Shown here: piece by piece, positions 1 to 5,214 of the stretch
How the letters are laid out: each line of letters starts with the position of its first letter
Numbering within the stretch: position 1 is the first letter of the stretch
Program-made: the position numbers and the translations under genes
The notes under the pieces: generated by a model
What the model was told of the DNA's origin: nothing
Seen by the model: only the letters and a program-made list of their open reading frames with translations
Database searches by the model: none
NCBI GenBank assembly: GCA_030641695.1
Contig: DAOWGY010000369.1
Span: 1-5,214, forward strand
Direction of reading: 5' to 3'
DNA: 5,214 nt
From: Gammaproteobacteria bacterium
GTDB taxonomy: Bacteria > Pseudomonadota > Gammaproteobacteria > Steroidobacterales > Woeseiaceae

Positions 1-597
1 CAAAGCATCGAGTCGTACTATGTGCACGGCGGCGGTATCAAGATCGTGTGTCCAAGTACCCCACAGCACGCTTACAGCCTGATGCTCGCGGCGATCCGCG
101 ATCCGGACCCGGTGCTGGTCATCGAGCCCGTACCGCTATATCGCGCACTTTCAGGCGAGGTCGATGACAACGGTGAGGCATCGGAAATCGGTGTAGCCGA
201 AATCGTTCGACCCGGGACGCAGGTTACGGCGCTGACCTACGGGCCGTTGCGGCATACGACAGCACAGGTTGCCGACGAACTCGCGGCCAGTCATGGCATT
301 GACGTCGAAGTGATCGACCTGGTATCGCTGATTCCGTTTGATATCGACCTGGTGACGGCATCAGTCAACAAGACAGGACGACTCGTAATCATTCACGAAG
401 CGAGCGAGACACTCGGTTTCGGTGCGGAACTCGCAGCGCGGGTACAAAATCGGTCGTTCGGCTACCTGCAGGCGCCGATCGAGCGCGTCTGCGCGCCGGA
501 TGTTCCCTACTCCTATCGCGTCGGCGATGACTACTGCAAGCCCGACGCAGCCAGAATCAGTGCCGGCATCAGGCGCGCCGCGGAGTACTCGTTTTGA
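1..597 (+). CDS. 2-oxoacid dehydrogenase E1 component, beta subunit (branched-chain type likely), 5'-truncated by the window edge
   Basis: The frame is open from base 1 and ends at TGA 595-597, giving 198 residues. E1 beta proteins are usually about 325-350 residues, so roughly the first 130-150, including most of the thiamine-diphosphate-contacting N-terminal domain, lie upstream. The visible part starts in the conserved QSIESYYVHGGG / VCPSTP segment and continues through AAIRDPDPVLVIEP and LYRA. The C-terminal transketolase-type domain then follows, with IDLVSLIPFDID, SVNKTGRLVIIHEA and GFGAELAARV. The KTGRL-HEA stretch and the later API-RVC-D-P pattern resemble branched-chain 2-oxoacid dehydrogenase beta more than pyruvate dehydrogenase; this is recollection of the family, not a search. 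With E1 alpha it would decarboxylate a 2-oxoacid in the cytoplasm and pass the acyl group to the lipoyl arm of E2, the next gene. A GTG at 22-24 lies inside conserved sequence and is not the start. E1 alpha is expected just upstream. Confidence 0.93.
   Translation, partial: QSIESYYVHGGGIKIVCPSTPQHAYSLMLAAIRDPDPVLVIEPVPLYRALSGEVDDNGEASEIGVAEIVRPGTQVTALTYGPLRHTTAQVADELAASHGIDVEVIDLVSLIPFDIDLVTASVNKTGRLVIIHEASETLGFGAELAARVQNRSFGYLQAPIERVCAPDVPYSYRVGDDYCKPDAARISAGIRRAAEYSF
582..585 (+). promoter_or_regulatory. Ribosome-binding site (GGAG) that supports the TTG start of the E2 gene
   Basis: GGAG sits 8 nt before the TTG at 594-596, a normal spacing, inside the last codons of the E1 beta gene. It matters because E2 has no in-frame ATG or GTG near its N-terminus: the ATG at 601-603 is in another frame. 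The conserved lipoyl-domain start (DFKLPDIGEG) follows this TTG immediately. Confidence 0.6.
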
Positions 598-1745
598 TTC
601 ATGACTTCAAATTGCCGGACATCGGTGAAGGTCTGAGCGAGGCTGAATTGCTGGCGTGGCTGGTCGAGGTCGGCGACTCCATTAGTGAAGGCGACGATGT
701 CGCCACGATCAGTACCGACAAGGTTAACGTCGACTTGCCGTCCCCGAGGTCGGGGGTAGTCGTGGCGTTGCCCTGGAGCGTCGGCGACATTATTCCGGTC
801 GGCGACGTGTTCATGCGCATCGAGGATTCCAGAGAAACAACGCAGGAGACCGGCGCTTCCGAGTCGGGCGCAACGCCGGCCGCCGTGACATCTGCACCTG
901 AGCCAGTTCGCGAGCAACAGCCGAACGTCAGGGCTGCCCCGGCCCTGCGCCGATACGCCAAGGAGCAGGGCGTCGACCTGACGCTCGTGACGCCGACCGG
1001 ACCCAACGGGCAGCTGCTGCGAGCCGATGTCGATACATTCCTGCAGCATTCGGCCGGTGACGTTGAACGTTTCAGGCTGTCCGGCGCTCGGCTCGCTGCC
1101 TCGAAACGACTGGCGGAGTCGAGCCGCACACTCGCGACAGCTACCCAGACTTTCGAGGTCTTTGCGGACGGGATCGTCGCAGCAGTCAGCCGGCTTGCCG
1201 ACGAATGCGACGATGACGGCCCGAAGATAACGCCACTTCCGGTTATCGCGAAGTGCGTAGCAGACGTCCTTGCCAGGCACGGCAAGTTCAATGCAACCAT
1301 CGACGAGTCCGGGGACGGATTGCTGTTGCACCGGCAGGTCAACCTGGGATTTGCCGTCGATACCGAAGCCGGCTTGATGGTACCTGTCGTACGTGACGTG
1401 AATTCGAAGGACGCTGCCGCACTTGCCGCGGAGATTCTGGAGGTTGCGGAGCGTGCCCGCGCGGATGCACTGACATTGGAGGATATCCGCGGCGCGACGT
1501 TTACCATTTCCAGTACCGGTGGTCTCGAGCGCGCCACGATGGTCGCCACTACACCAGTCATTAACCTGCCGAACATCGCCACGCTCTGGGTTTCCCGTAT
1601 CACCGACAGGCCGCGTGTTGTTTCCGGCGCACTCGAGGCTGGCCCGGTTATGGCCTGTACGCTGAGTTTCGACCACCGCTATATCGACGGCGCCGAAGGC
1701 ACGGCGTTTATCAACGACCTCGACGATGCCCTCACCAGGATCTAG
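594..1745 (+). CDS. Dihydrolipoamide acyltransferase (E2) of a 2-oxoacid dehydrogenase complex
   Basis: This 383-residue protein has the classic three-part E2 layout. An N-terminal lipoyl domain (about 1-78) carries LPDIGEG (7-13) and the STDKVNVD motif, with K43 as the expected lipoylated lysine. An Ala/Pro/Glu-rich linker runs from about 79 to 112. A peripheral subunit-binding domain (about 113-150; APALRRYAKEQGVDL and TGPNGQLLRADV) would bind E1 or E3. The catalytic CoA-acyltransferase domain (about 160-383) contains TFTISSTGG and ends with DHRYIDG, where H361 and D365 are the expected catalytic pair. It would transfer the acyl group from lipoamide to CoA. With one lipoyl domain it is short but normal for bacterial acyltransferases of this class. 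The TTG start overlaps the upstream TGA (TTGA), so translation is probably coupled to E1 beta. Substrate specificity cannot be fixed from sequence; branched-chain 2-oxoacids are favoured by the E1 partner. No E3 gene is visible here. Confidence 0.95.
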   Translation: MIHDFKLPDIGEGLSEAELLAWLVEVGDSISEGDDVATISTDKVNVDLPSPRSGVVVALPWSVGDIIPVGDVFMRIEDSRETTQETGASESGATPAAVTSAPEPVREQQPNVRAAPALRRYAKEQGVDLTLVTPTGPNGQLLRADVDTFLQHSAGDVERFRLSGARLAASKRLAESSRTLATATQTFEVFADGIVAAVSRLADECDDDGPKITPLPVIAKCVADVLARHGKFNATIDESGDGLLLHRQVNLGFAVDTEAGLMVPVVRDVNSKDAAALAAEILEVAERARADALTLEDIRGATFTISSTGGLERATMVATTPVINLPNIATLWVSRITDRPRVVSGALEAGPVMACTLSFDHRYIDGAEGTAFINDLDDALTRI

Positions 1746-3042
1746 CCGGGAGCTCTTTGCCACACGACCGGGGTTCGTCCTGGCGGCAGCCGGTAGCGCT
1801 GTCGGTCTCGGTAATATGTGGCGCTTTCCGTACCAGGCGGCCGAAGGCGGCGGCGCAGCATTCGTCCTGCTCTACGTGCTAATGACGTTCCTGATCGGCG
1901 TGCCCATCATGGCGTCGGAATTTGCAATCGGACGCCGGTCAAAGCGCTCGCCCATCGGCGCCTATCGTTCAATCGGTGGGACCGCCTGGGTTCCGATGGG
2001 ATACCTGGCGGTTCTGACACCACTCGTCATCCTCGCGTATTTCTCCGTGATCGCCGGATGGACATTGCGATATGCGATCGACGGTTTGTCGGGATTCTCC
2101 GGCGACTTTGCCGTCCGTTTCGGAGAGGTATCGAGCGGTACGCCTGCGGTCGTTTACCATCTGATACTGATGATCATCACGGTCGCGGTCGTATACAGAG
2201 GCGTCCGCAAGGGCATTGAGCACGCCTCACTGATACTGATGCCCCTGCTGTTCGTATTGCTCATCGGTCTCGTGATCTGGGCGTCCAACCTGCCAGGATC
2301 AGGTCAGGGTTACAGTTTTTACCTGCAACCATCTTTCGACGAGCTTCTGAACCCGACCGTCATCAAGCAGGCTGCCGCGCAGGCGTTCCTGTCACTGAGT
2401 GTCGGCATGGGCATCATGATTACTTACTCGTCGTACCTCGACCATAGGCACGATCTTGGGCAGGAAGCCGTCACTGTGTCGATGTTTGATTTTTCGGTCG
2501 CATTCATCGGCGGTCTGGTCGTTTTTCCAGTCATATTTGCACTCGGCCTTTCAGATCAGGTTGGCGAAAGCACCATCGGTGCATTATTCATCTCCATTCC
2601 GGCCGCAATTGCCGAGATGGGTGATGCGGGGCAGGTCGTTGGCATTGTTTTCTTTATCGCGTTGCTGGTTGCCGGGCTGACATCTTTGATATCACTGCTC
2701 GAAGTGGTGGTCTCTTCGCTGATGGATGGGTTCGGAATGCGCCGTGGTCCGAGCACATTGACAGCGGGAGTGCTTGCGGCGGCCGCCGGGATCTTGCCGG
2801 CAAGCTCACTATCAGCACTGGGCATGATGGACAAGATTGCGAGCGAGGTTTTCGTAATCGCTGGCGCGTTGGGCAGCCTGGTACTCGCGGGATGGATTCT
2901 AAAGAATCCGCTTGAGGAAATTCATACCGGCGCGTCACCGCTCTTCGCCCGGATCGCTCCCGGACTGATGTTCACCATTCGCTACCTGGCACCGGCATTC
3001 GTCGCTATCGTGCTTTGGCTCAGTATTTCGGATTTCGTCTAG
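1726..3042 (+). CDS. Sodium-dependent transporter, NSS/SNF (LeuT-fold) family
   Basis: The 438-residue protein is almost wholly hydrophobic with about 11 membrane segments, the usual size for short bacterial NSS members. TM1 carries the family signature GSAVGLGNMWRFPYQ (23-37), followed by the AAEGGGAAF loop. By alignment from memory to LeuT, V26, A25 and N30 match sodium-site residues and R33 matches the extracellular-gate arginine. TM6 has SLSVGMG (223-229), with S223 at the position of LeuT T254. TM8 has AGLTS (316-320), matching the LeuT sodium-2 ligands. D255 in TM7 falls at LeuT N286. It would couple inward sodium flow to uptake of a small amino acid-like substrate across the inner membrane; the substrate is not readable. 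The ATG at 1726 lies 20 bp inside the E2 gene and begins only a few residues before the conserved TM1. No strong ribosome-binding site is seen, so translational coupling to E2 is likely. The TAG is at 3040-3042. Confidence 0.94.
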   Translation: MPSPGSSRELFATRPGFVLAAAGSAVGLGNMWRFPYQAAEGGGAAFVLLYVLMTFLIGVPIMASEFAIGRRSKRSPIGAYRSIGGTAWVPMGYLAVLTPLVILAYFSVIAGWTLRYAIDGLSGFSGDFAVRFGEVSSGTPAVVYHLILMIITVAVVYRGVRKGIEHASLILMPLLFVLLIGLVIWASNLPGSGQGYSFYLQPSFDELLNPTVIKQAAAQAFLSLSVGMGIMITYSSYLDHRHDLGQEAVTVSMFDFSVAFIGGLVVFPVIFALGLSDQVGESTIGALFISIPAAIAEMGDAGQVVGIVFFIALLVAGLTSLISLLEVVVSSLMDGFGMRRGPSTLTAGVLAAAAGILPASSLSALGMMDKIASEVFVIAGALGSLVLAGWILKNPLEEIHTGASPLFARIAPGLMFTIRYLAPAFVAIVLWLSISDFV

Positions 3043-3049
3043 CGTCTAG
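3036..3049 (+). repeat. Tandem 7-bp direct repeat CGTCTAG x2 at the transporter stop
   Basis: CGTCTAG at 3036-3042 contains the last codons and the TAG stop of the transporter, and is followed directly by a second CGTCTAG at 3043-3049, whose final G is the first base of the inserted element. No copy is found at the right junction, so it is not a target duplication. It may be a slippage duplication or coincidence. Confidence 0.55.
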
Positions 3050-3062
3050 GGGGTCGGACCTC
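3048..3062 (+). repeat. Left terminal inverted repeat (15 bp, perfect)
   Basis: AGGGGGTCGGACCTC is the exact reverse complement of 3955-3969. Inside it, GGTC-G-GACC (3052-3060) is itself a small palindrome, so each end could fold into a mini hairpin in single-stranded DNA, as expected of a substrate for a Y1 transposase. Confidence 0.85.
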
Positions 3063-3083
3063 CATATGTGAATGAAATAGCAG

Positions 3084-3089
3084 AATAAT
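3084..3089 (+). promoter_or_regulatory. Possible -10 box for the transposase gene
   Basis: AATAAT matches the sigma-70 TATAAT consensus at five of six positions and lies in the AT-rich leader, 67 nt before the transposase ATG. No good -35 box sits 16-18 nt upstream (bases around 3060-3067 fit poorly). A transcript starting near 3096 would include the whole leader hairpin. TTGAGT at 3094-3099 is an alternative -35, but its partner -10 is weak. Confidence 0.25.
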
Positions 3090-3098
3090 CGCGTTGAG

Positions 3099-3157
3099 TA
3101 AGCTCGATTTCGATACCTAAATAGTATTTCTTGTATCGAAATGGTGGGCTTAGCTTA
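3099..3157 (+). promoter_or_regulatory. Leader inverted repeat around the transposase ribosome-binding region
   Basis: ATTTCGATAC (3107-3116) is perfectly complementary to GTATCGAAAT (3133-3142) across a 16-nt loop. An outer pair, TAAGCT (3099-3104) with AGCTTA (3152-3157), is also perfect and reaches the A of the transposase ATG at 3157. The purine-rich GGTGGG (3143-3148), the only ribosome-binding candidate, lies in the internal loop between the two stems. In RNA this could limit translation of the transposase; in single-stranded DNA it could be a protein-binding hairpin. Confidence 0.55.
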
Positions 3158-3891
3158 TGTCCCGCGCGAACCGAATTTTCTGCGAAGGTTGTGTCTGGCA
3201 TATCACCCATCGTTGCCACCAAAGGTCTTATCTCCTGAAGTTCGTCCGCGATCGACGACGTTGGCGACACTGGCTATTCGAAGCCAAGCGACGATTTGGT
3301 ATATCGGTGCTGAACTACATAGCCACGTCGAACCACATTCACCTACTATGCGTGGATCGGGACAACGGAGAGATAGCACGCTCCGTGCAGTTGATCGCGG
3401 GACGGACCGCCCAAGAGTTCAATACACGAAAAAATCGTAGAGGCGCATTCTGGGAAGATCGATATCACGCAACGGCAGTACAAACTGACAGCCACCTGAC
3501 ACGTTGCATTACGTATATCGATTTGAATATGGTGCGGGCGCGTGTCGTTCGACACCCCCGTGACTGGGAAGTCAGCGGCTACAATGAGATTCAAAAACCC
3601 TGGCAGCGGAAAAGTATTATCGACTTCGAATTACTCATGAGTTTGTTGAATACTGACTCACACCGGGAGCTCACCATACTGCAGAACGATTTTCTGGACG
3701 AGGAGATCGCGAATACCAAACGAAACCCGATATGGACAGAGTCAGTTGCTGTGGGCGATGATAACTACCTTCAGGAACTGAAAGACACCATGGGTGCCCG
3801 GGGCATTCATAAGCAAATTGCCAACGAAATGGGCTCTCAGGTTCTCCGCGAGGAAAGCTGTTGCTACCTGACGCATTCGGACCTGAAATAG
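3157..3891 (+). CDS. Y1_Tnp (HUH) transposase, REP-associated tyrosine transposase type
   Basis: The 244-residue protein begins MSRANRIF and has the family's N-terminal strand pattern (VWHITHRCHQRSYL, about 13-27). SNHIHLL (58-64) carries the metal-binding HUH pair H60 and H62. GAFWEDRYHA (96-105) matches the conserved G-x-W-x-x-R-Y block. TYIDLNMVRARVV (119-131) matches the usual YI-LN-VRA block, and Y120 is the expected nucleophile that forms the covalent 5'-phosphotyrosine link with DNA. The C-terminal part (about 185-244), with ESVAVG and QVLREESCCY, matches the extended tail of longer members. All catalytic residues are present, so the enzyme appears intact. The ATG at 3157 is chosen because homologous sequence starts right there; GGTGGG 8 nt upstream is a modest ribosome-binding site. 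It would cut and rejoin single-stranded DNA at the element's palindromic ends. It lies in the same direction as the operon it interrupts. Confidence 0.92.
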   Translation: MSRANRIFCEGCVWHITHRCHQRSYLLKFVRDRRRWRHWLFEAKRRFGISVLNYIATSNHIHLLCVDRDNGEIARSVQLIAGRTAQEFNTRKNRRGAFWEDRYHATAVQTDSHLTRCITYIDLNMVRARVVRHPRDWEVSGYNEIQKPWQRKSIIDFELLMSLLNTDSHRELTILQNDFLDEEIANTKRNPIWTESVAVGDDNYLQELKDTMGARGIHKQIANEMGSQVLREESCCYLTHSDLK

Positions 3892-3901
3892 TGGAATTAG
3901 G

Positions 3902-3925
3902 CCCTGATATTTGTGATTATCAGGG
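3902..3925 (+). other. 8-bp hairpin just after the transposase gene
   Basis: CCCTGATA (3902-3909) pairs perfectly with TATCAGGG (3918-3925) around an 8-nt loop, 10 nt past the transposase stop. There is no T tract after it, so a standard intrinsic terminator is unlikely on the + strand. It may be a subterminal recognition hairpin for the transposase, a weak terminator, or an mRNA-end stabiliser. Confidence 0.6.
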
Positions 3926-3953
3926 TGATTCTGCAATAAATACAACATTTTAC

Positions 3954-3959
3954 AGAGGT
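3954..3959 (+). promoter_or_regulatory. Shine-Dalgarno-like AGAGGT supplied by the element's right end
   Basis: GAGGT is fully complementary to the usual anti-Shine-Dalgarno core and lies 8 nt before CTG 3968-3970, the codon now at the place of the lost ATG. It belongs to the terminal repeat, so its presence may be chance. The weak GGTC/GACC pairing could partly hide it in RNA. Confidence 0.4.
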
Positions 3960-3969
3960 CCGACCCCCT
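3955..3969 (+). repeat. Right terminal inverted repeat (15 bp, perfect)
   Basis: GAGGTCCGACCCCCT is the reverse complement of 3048-3062 and includes the mini palindrome GGTC-C-GACC (3957-3965). Its outermost T supplies the middle base of the CTG/ATG start codon of the next gene. Confidence 0.85.
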
Positions 3970-5214
3970 GAACTCCGATCTCACACAACGCGCGGACCTG
4001 ACGCGCCACGGTAAAGGTACGGGCGCGCTGCGCTCGCGCCGGCCTGAATATATTGATTTCCTGCCGCCCTGCAATGATGCCTGCCCCGCCGGCGAGAATA
4101 TTCAGGCGTGGCTGGCGCTCGCCCAGGCCGGAGACTACGAAGGCGCGTGGCGTGAGCTGGTTGAAAATAACCCGCTGCCCTCTATTCACGGCCGCGTCTG
4201 TTATCACCCGTGCGAAGACGTTTGTAATCGTGCCTTCACCGACAGTGCCGTGAGCATTCATGCCGTCGAACGCTTCCTCGGCGACATGGCGCTCGAGAAC
4301 GGATGGCAGCTTGACCGGCCCGAAACGACGAGCAGCAAGAAGATACTCATTGTCGGTGCGGGACCGAGCGGCTTGTCCGCCGCCTATCACCTCGTTCGCC
4401 TCGGACACTCGGTAGAGATCCGGGAAGCAGGTCCCGTCGCGGGCGGCATGATTCACTTCGGCATTCCGGCCTATCGTATGCCGCGCGACGAACTGCGCGC
4501 CGAGATTCAGCGTATCGAAGACATCGGCGTGAAGATCACGCTGAATCATCGCGTCGAGGATGTGCTTGCCGAAAAGGAGAGCGGCGATTTCGACGCGGTA
4601 TTCATCGCAGTGGGTGCGCACATCAGCAAGAAGATCGATATCCCTAACCGTGATGCGGGCAAAATTCTCGATGCCGTCAGTTTCCTGAGTGATGCCAAGG
4701 AAGGATCACCACCGAAACTGGGCCGCCGGGTTGCGATCTATGGGGGCGGCAACACGGCGATGGATGCGGCACGCACAGCAAAGCGGCTCGGCGTCGATGA
4801 CGCAATGATCATTTATCGCCGCGACCGCAGCAGCATGCCGGCGCACGATTTCGAAGCCGACGAGGCGCTGGAGGAAGGTGTCCGTATCAACTGGCTGCGC
4901 ACGATCAAGGAAATCGATCGCTCGACCTTCAAAGTCGAAATCATGGAACTCGATGACAACGGTCGCCCGCAACCGACCGGAAAATTCGAGTCTCTCGAGG
5001 CGGACTCTCTGATCCTGGCGGTTGGACAGGATACCGATACCGCGTTTCTCGAAGGCGTACCGGGCATCGAATTCATGCAGGACCATACGGTCATTGTCGA
5101 TAACAACATGATGACCGGGCATGAAGGAATTTTCGCCGGCGGCGACATGGTGCCCAGCGATCGCTCCGTAACGATCGCCGTTGGGCATGGTAAGCACGCG
5201 GCGCGCCATATCGA
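3968..5214 (+). CDS. GltD-like FAD- and NAD(P)-dependent iron-sulfur oxidoreductase; start codon disrupted, 3' end outside the window
   Basis: From CTG 3968 the frame is open to the window edge (415 complete codons). It continues upstream only to the TGA at 3926-3928 and contains no ATG, GTG or TTG before the conserved body. Numbering from 3968: an N-terminal iron-sulfur domain has PPCNDACPAGENIQAW (C35, C39) and GRVCYHPCEDVC (C78, C82, C86). The FAD-binding GAGPSG is at 130-135 and is followed by the GltD-type GG-FGIP-YR-P block. The NAD(P)-binding GGGNTAMDAA starts at 259, followed by IYRR and the P-EADEALEEGV stretch. The closing FAD motif IFAGGD is at 388-393. This is the fold of the glutamate synthase small subunit and its relatives, which move electrons between NAD(P)H and a partner protein through FAD and 4Fe-4S clusters. 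It lacks the leading C-x2-C of classical GltD, and no glutamate synthase large subunit is in view, so gltD is not assigned. It may be the electron-transfer partner of another enzyme encoded further downstream. Confidence 0.9.
   Translation, partial: MNSDLTQRADLTRHGKGTGALRSRRPEYIDFLPPCNDACPAGENIQAWLALAQAGDYEGAWRELVENNPLPSIHGRVCYHPCEDVCNRAFTDSAVSIHAVERFLGDMALENGWQLDRPETTSSKKILIVGAGPSGLSAAYHLVRLGHSVEIREAGPVAGGMIHFGIPAYRMPRDELRAEIQRIEDIGVKITLNHRVEDVLAEKESGDFDAVFIAVGAHISKKIDIPNRDAGKILDAVSFLSDAKEGSPPKLGRRVAIYGGGNTAMDAARTAKRLGVDDAMIIYRRDRSSMPAHDFEADEALEEGVRINWLRTIKEIDRSTFKVEIMELDDNGRPQPTGKFESLEADSLILAVGQDTDTAFLEGVPGIEFMQDHTVIVDNNMMTGHEGIFAGGDMVPSDRSVTIAVGHGKHAARHI

Larger units (their letters stand above)
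3049..3968 (+). mobile_element. Single-gene Y1/HUH transposase element (RAYT/IS200-like) with inverted ends
   Basis: The unit of about 920 bp starts with GGGGGTCGGACCTC and ends with GAGGTCCGACCCCC. It encloses one transposase gene in the + direction, a 5' leader with a strong inverted repeat, and a 3' hairpin. Its leader and 3' tail are clearly more AT-rich than the flanking genes. The borders are chosen because cutting out exactly these bases restores an ATG for the downstream oxidoreductase gene; the complementary A3048/T3969 pair leaves a one-base uncertainty. No target duplication is seen, consistent with transposition of single-stranded DNA by HUH enzymes. It could be a full mobile element or a REP-associated transposase unit whose ends are single REP-like palindromes; other copies in the genome would decide. 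Confidence 0.8.

Noticed and set aside
601..603. ATG at 601 as the E2 start
   Set aside because: It is in a different frame from the lipoyl domain. The in-frame TTG at 594, with GGAG 8 nt upstream, is the only good start.
531..1763. Long open frame on the - strand (410 codons) opposite the E2 gene
   Set aside because: The + strand product is a textbook E2 with lipoyl, binding and catalytic motifs. The antisense product has no recognisable domain and is explained by codon bias in GC-rich coding DNA. The same holds for the - frame at 599-1603.
3141..3440. + strand frame of 99 codons starting upstream of the transposase
   Set aside because: It overlaps the transposase in another frame, and its product has no family features; the frame from 3157 carries HUH, Y120 and the rest of the Y1 domain.
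3088..3891. Target-site duplication flanking the element
   Set aside because: The bases outside the ends (…GCGTCT on the left, GAACTC… on the right) share no direct repeat, so none is claimed.
3902..3925. Standard intrinsic terminator after the transposase
   Set aside because: The stem is good but no run of T follows it on the + strand, so it is kept as a hairpin of unknown role.
3911..3946. Outward promoter in the right end of the element driving the GltD-like gene
   Set aside because: TTATCA (3917-3922) and TACAAC (3941-3946), 18 nt apart, match the consensus at only four of six positions each, which is too weak to claim in AT-rich DNA.
3950..4621. Open - strand frames at 3950-4621 and 4706-5209
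   Set aside because: They lie opposite the GltD-like gene, whose + strand translation carries the iron-sulfur, FAD and NAD(P) motifs in order. The - products look like no known protein.

Overview
The window is a moderately GC-rich bacterial stretch with tightly packed genes, all on the + strand. The gene content fits a proteobacterium, and I would guess a gammaproteobacterium from the style of the proteins; this is inference, since there is no rRNA or other taxonomic marker here. Layout: (1) the 3' part of a 2-oxoacid dehydrogenase E1 beta subunit, most like the branched-chain type (1-597); (2) the matching lipoyl-bearing E2 acyltransferase, starting at a TTG that overlaps the E1 stop (594-1745); (3) a neurotransmitter:sodium symporter (NSS/SNF) family transporter whose ATG lies inside the end of the E2 gene (1726-3042); (4) a compact, AT-richer mobile unit of about 920 bp with a Y1/HUH REP-associated-type transposase between perfect 15-bp inverted ends (3048-3969); (5) a GltD-like FAD/NAD(P)/iron-sulfur oxidoreductase running off the right edge (about 3968-5214).

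E1 beta, E2 and the transporter overlap one another and look like one operon, plausibly pairing sodium-driven uptake of an amino acid with oxidative decarboxylation of the derived 2-oxoacid. The GltD-like flavoprotein was probably next in the same operon before the insertion.

The most striking observation is at the junctions of the mobile unit. The GltD-like reading frame has no ATG, GTG or TTG upstream of its conserved body. Removing bases 3049-3968 joins A3048 to T3969-G3970 and restores an ATG that opens this frame 5 nt after the transporter stop, with no target duplication. The element therefore appears to have landed between the A and the TG of a start codon. What remains is CTG AAC TCC, and the inserted right end places a Shine-Dalgarno-like AGAGGT 8 nt before that CTG. 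The element may thus have replaced the start signal it destroyed. The element also has a 10-bp stem (with a 6-bp outer stem) around the transposase ribosome-binding region and an 8-bp hairpin after the transposase gene.

No tRNA, rRNA, CRISPR array or other complete mobile element is visible, and there is no gene-free stretch over 300 bases.
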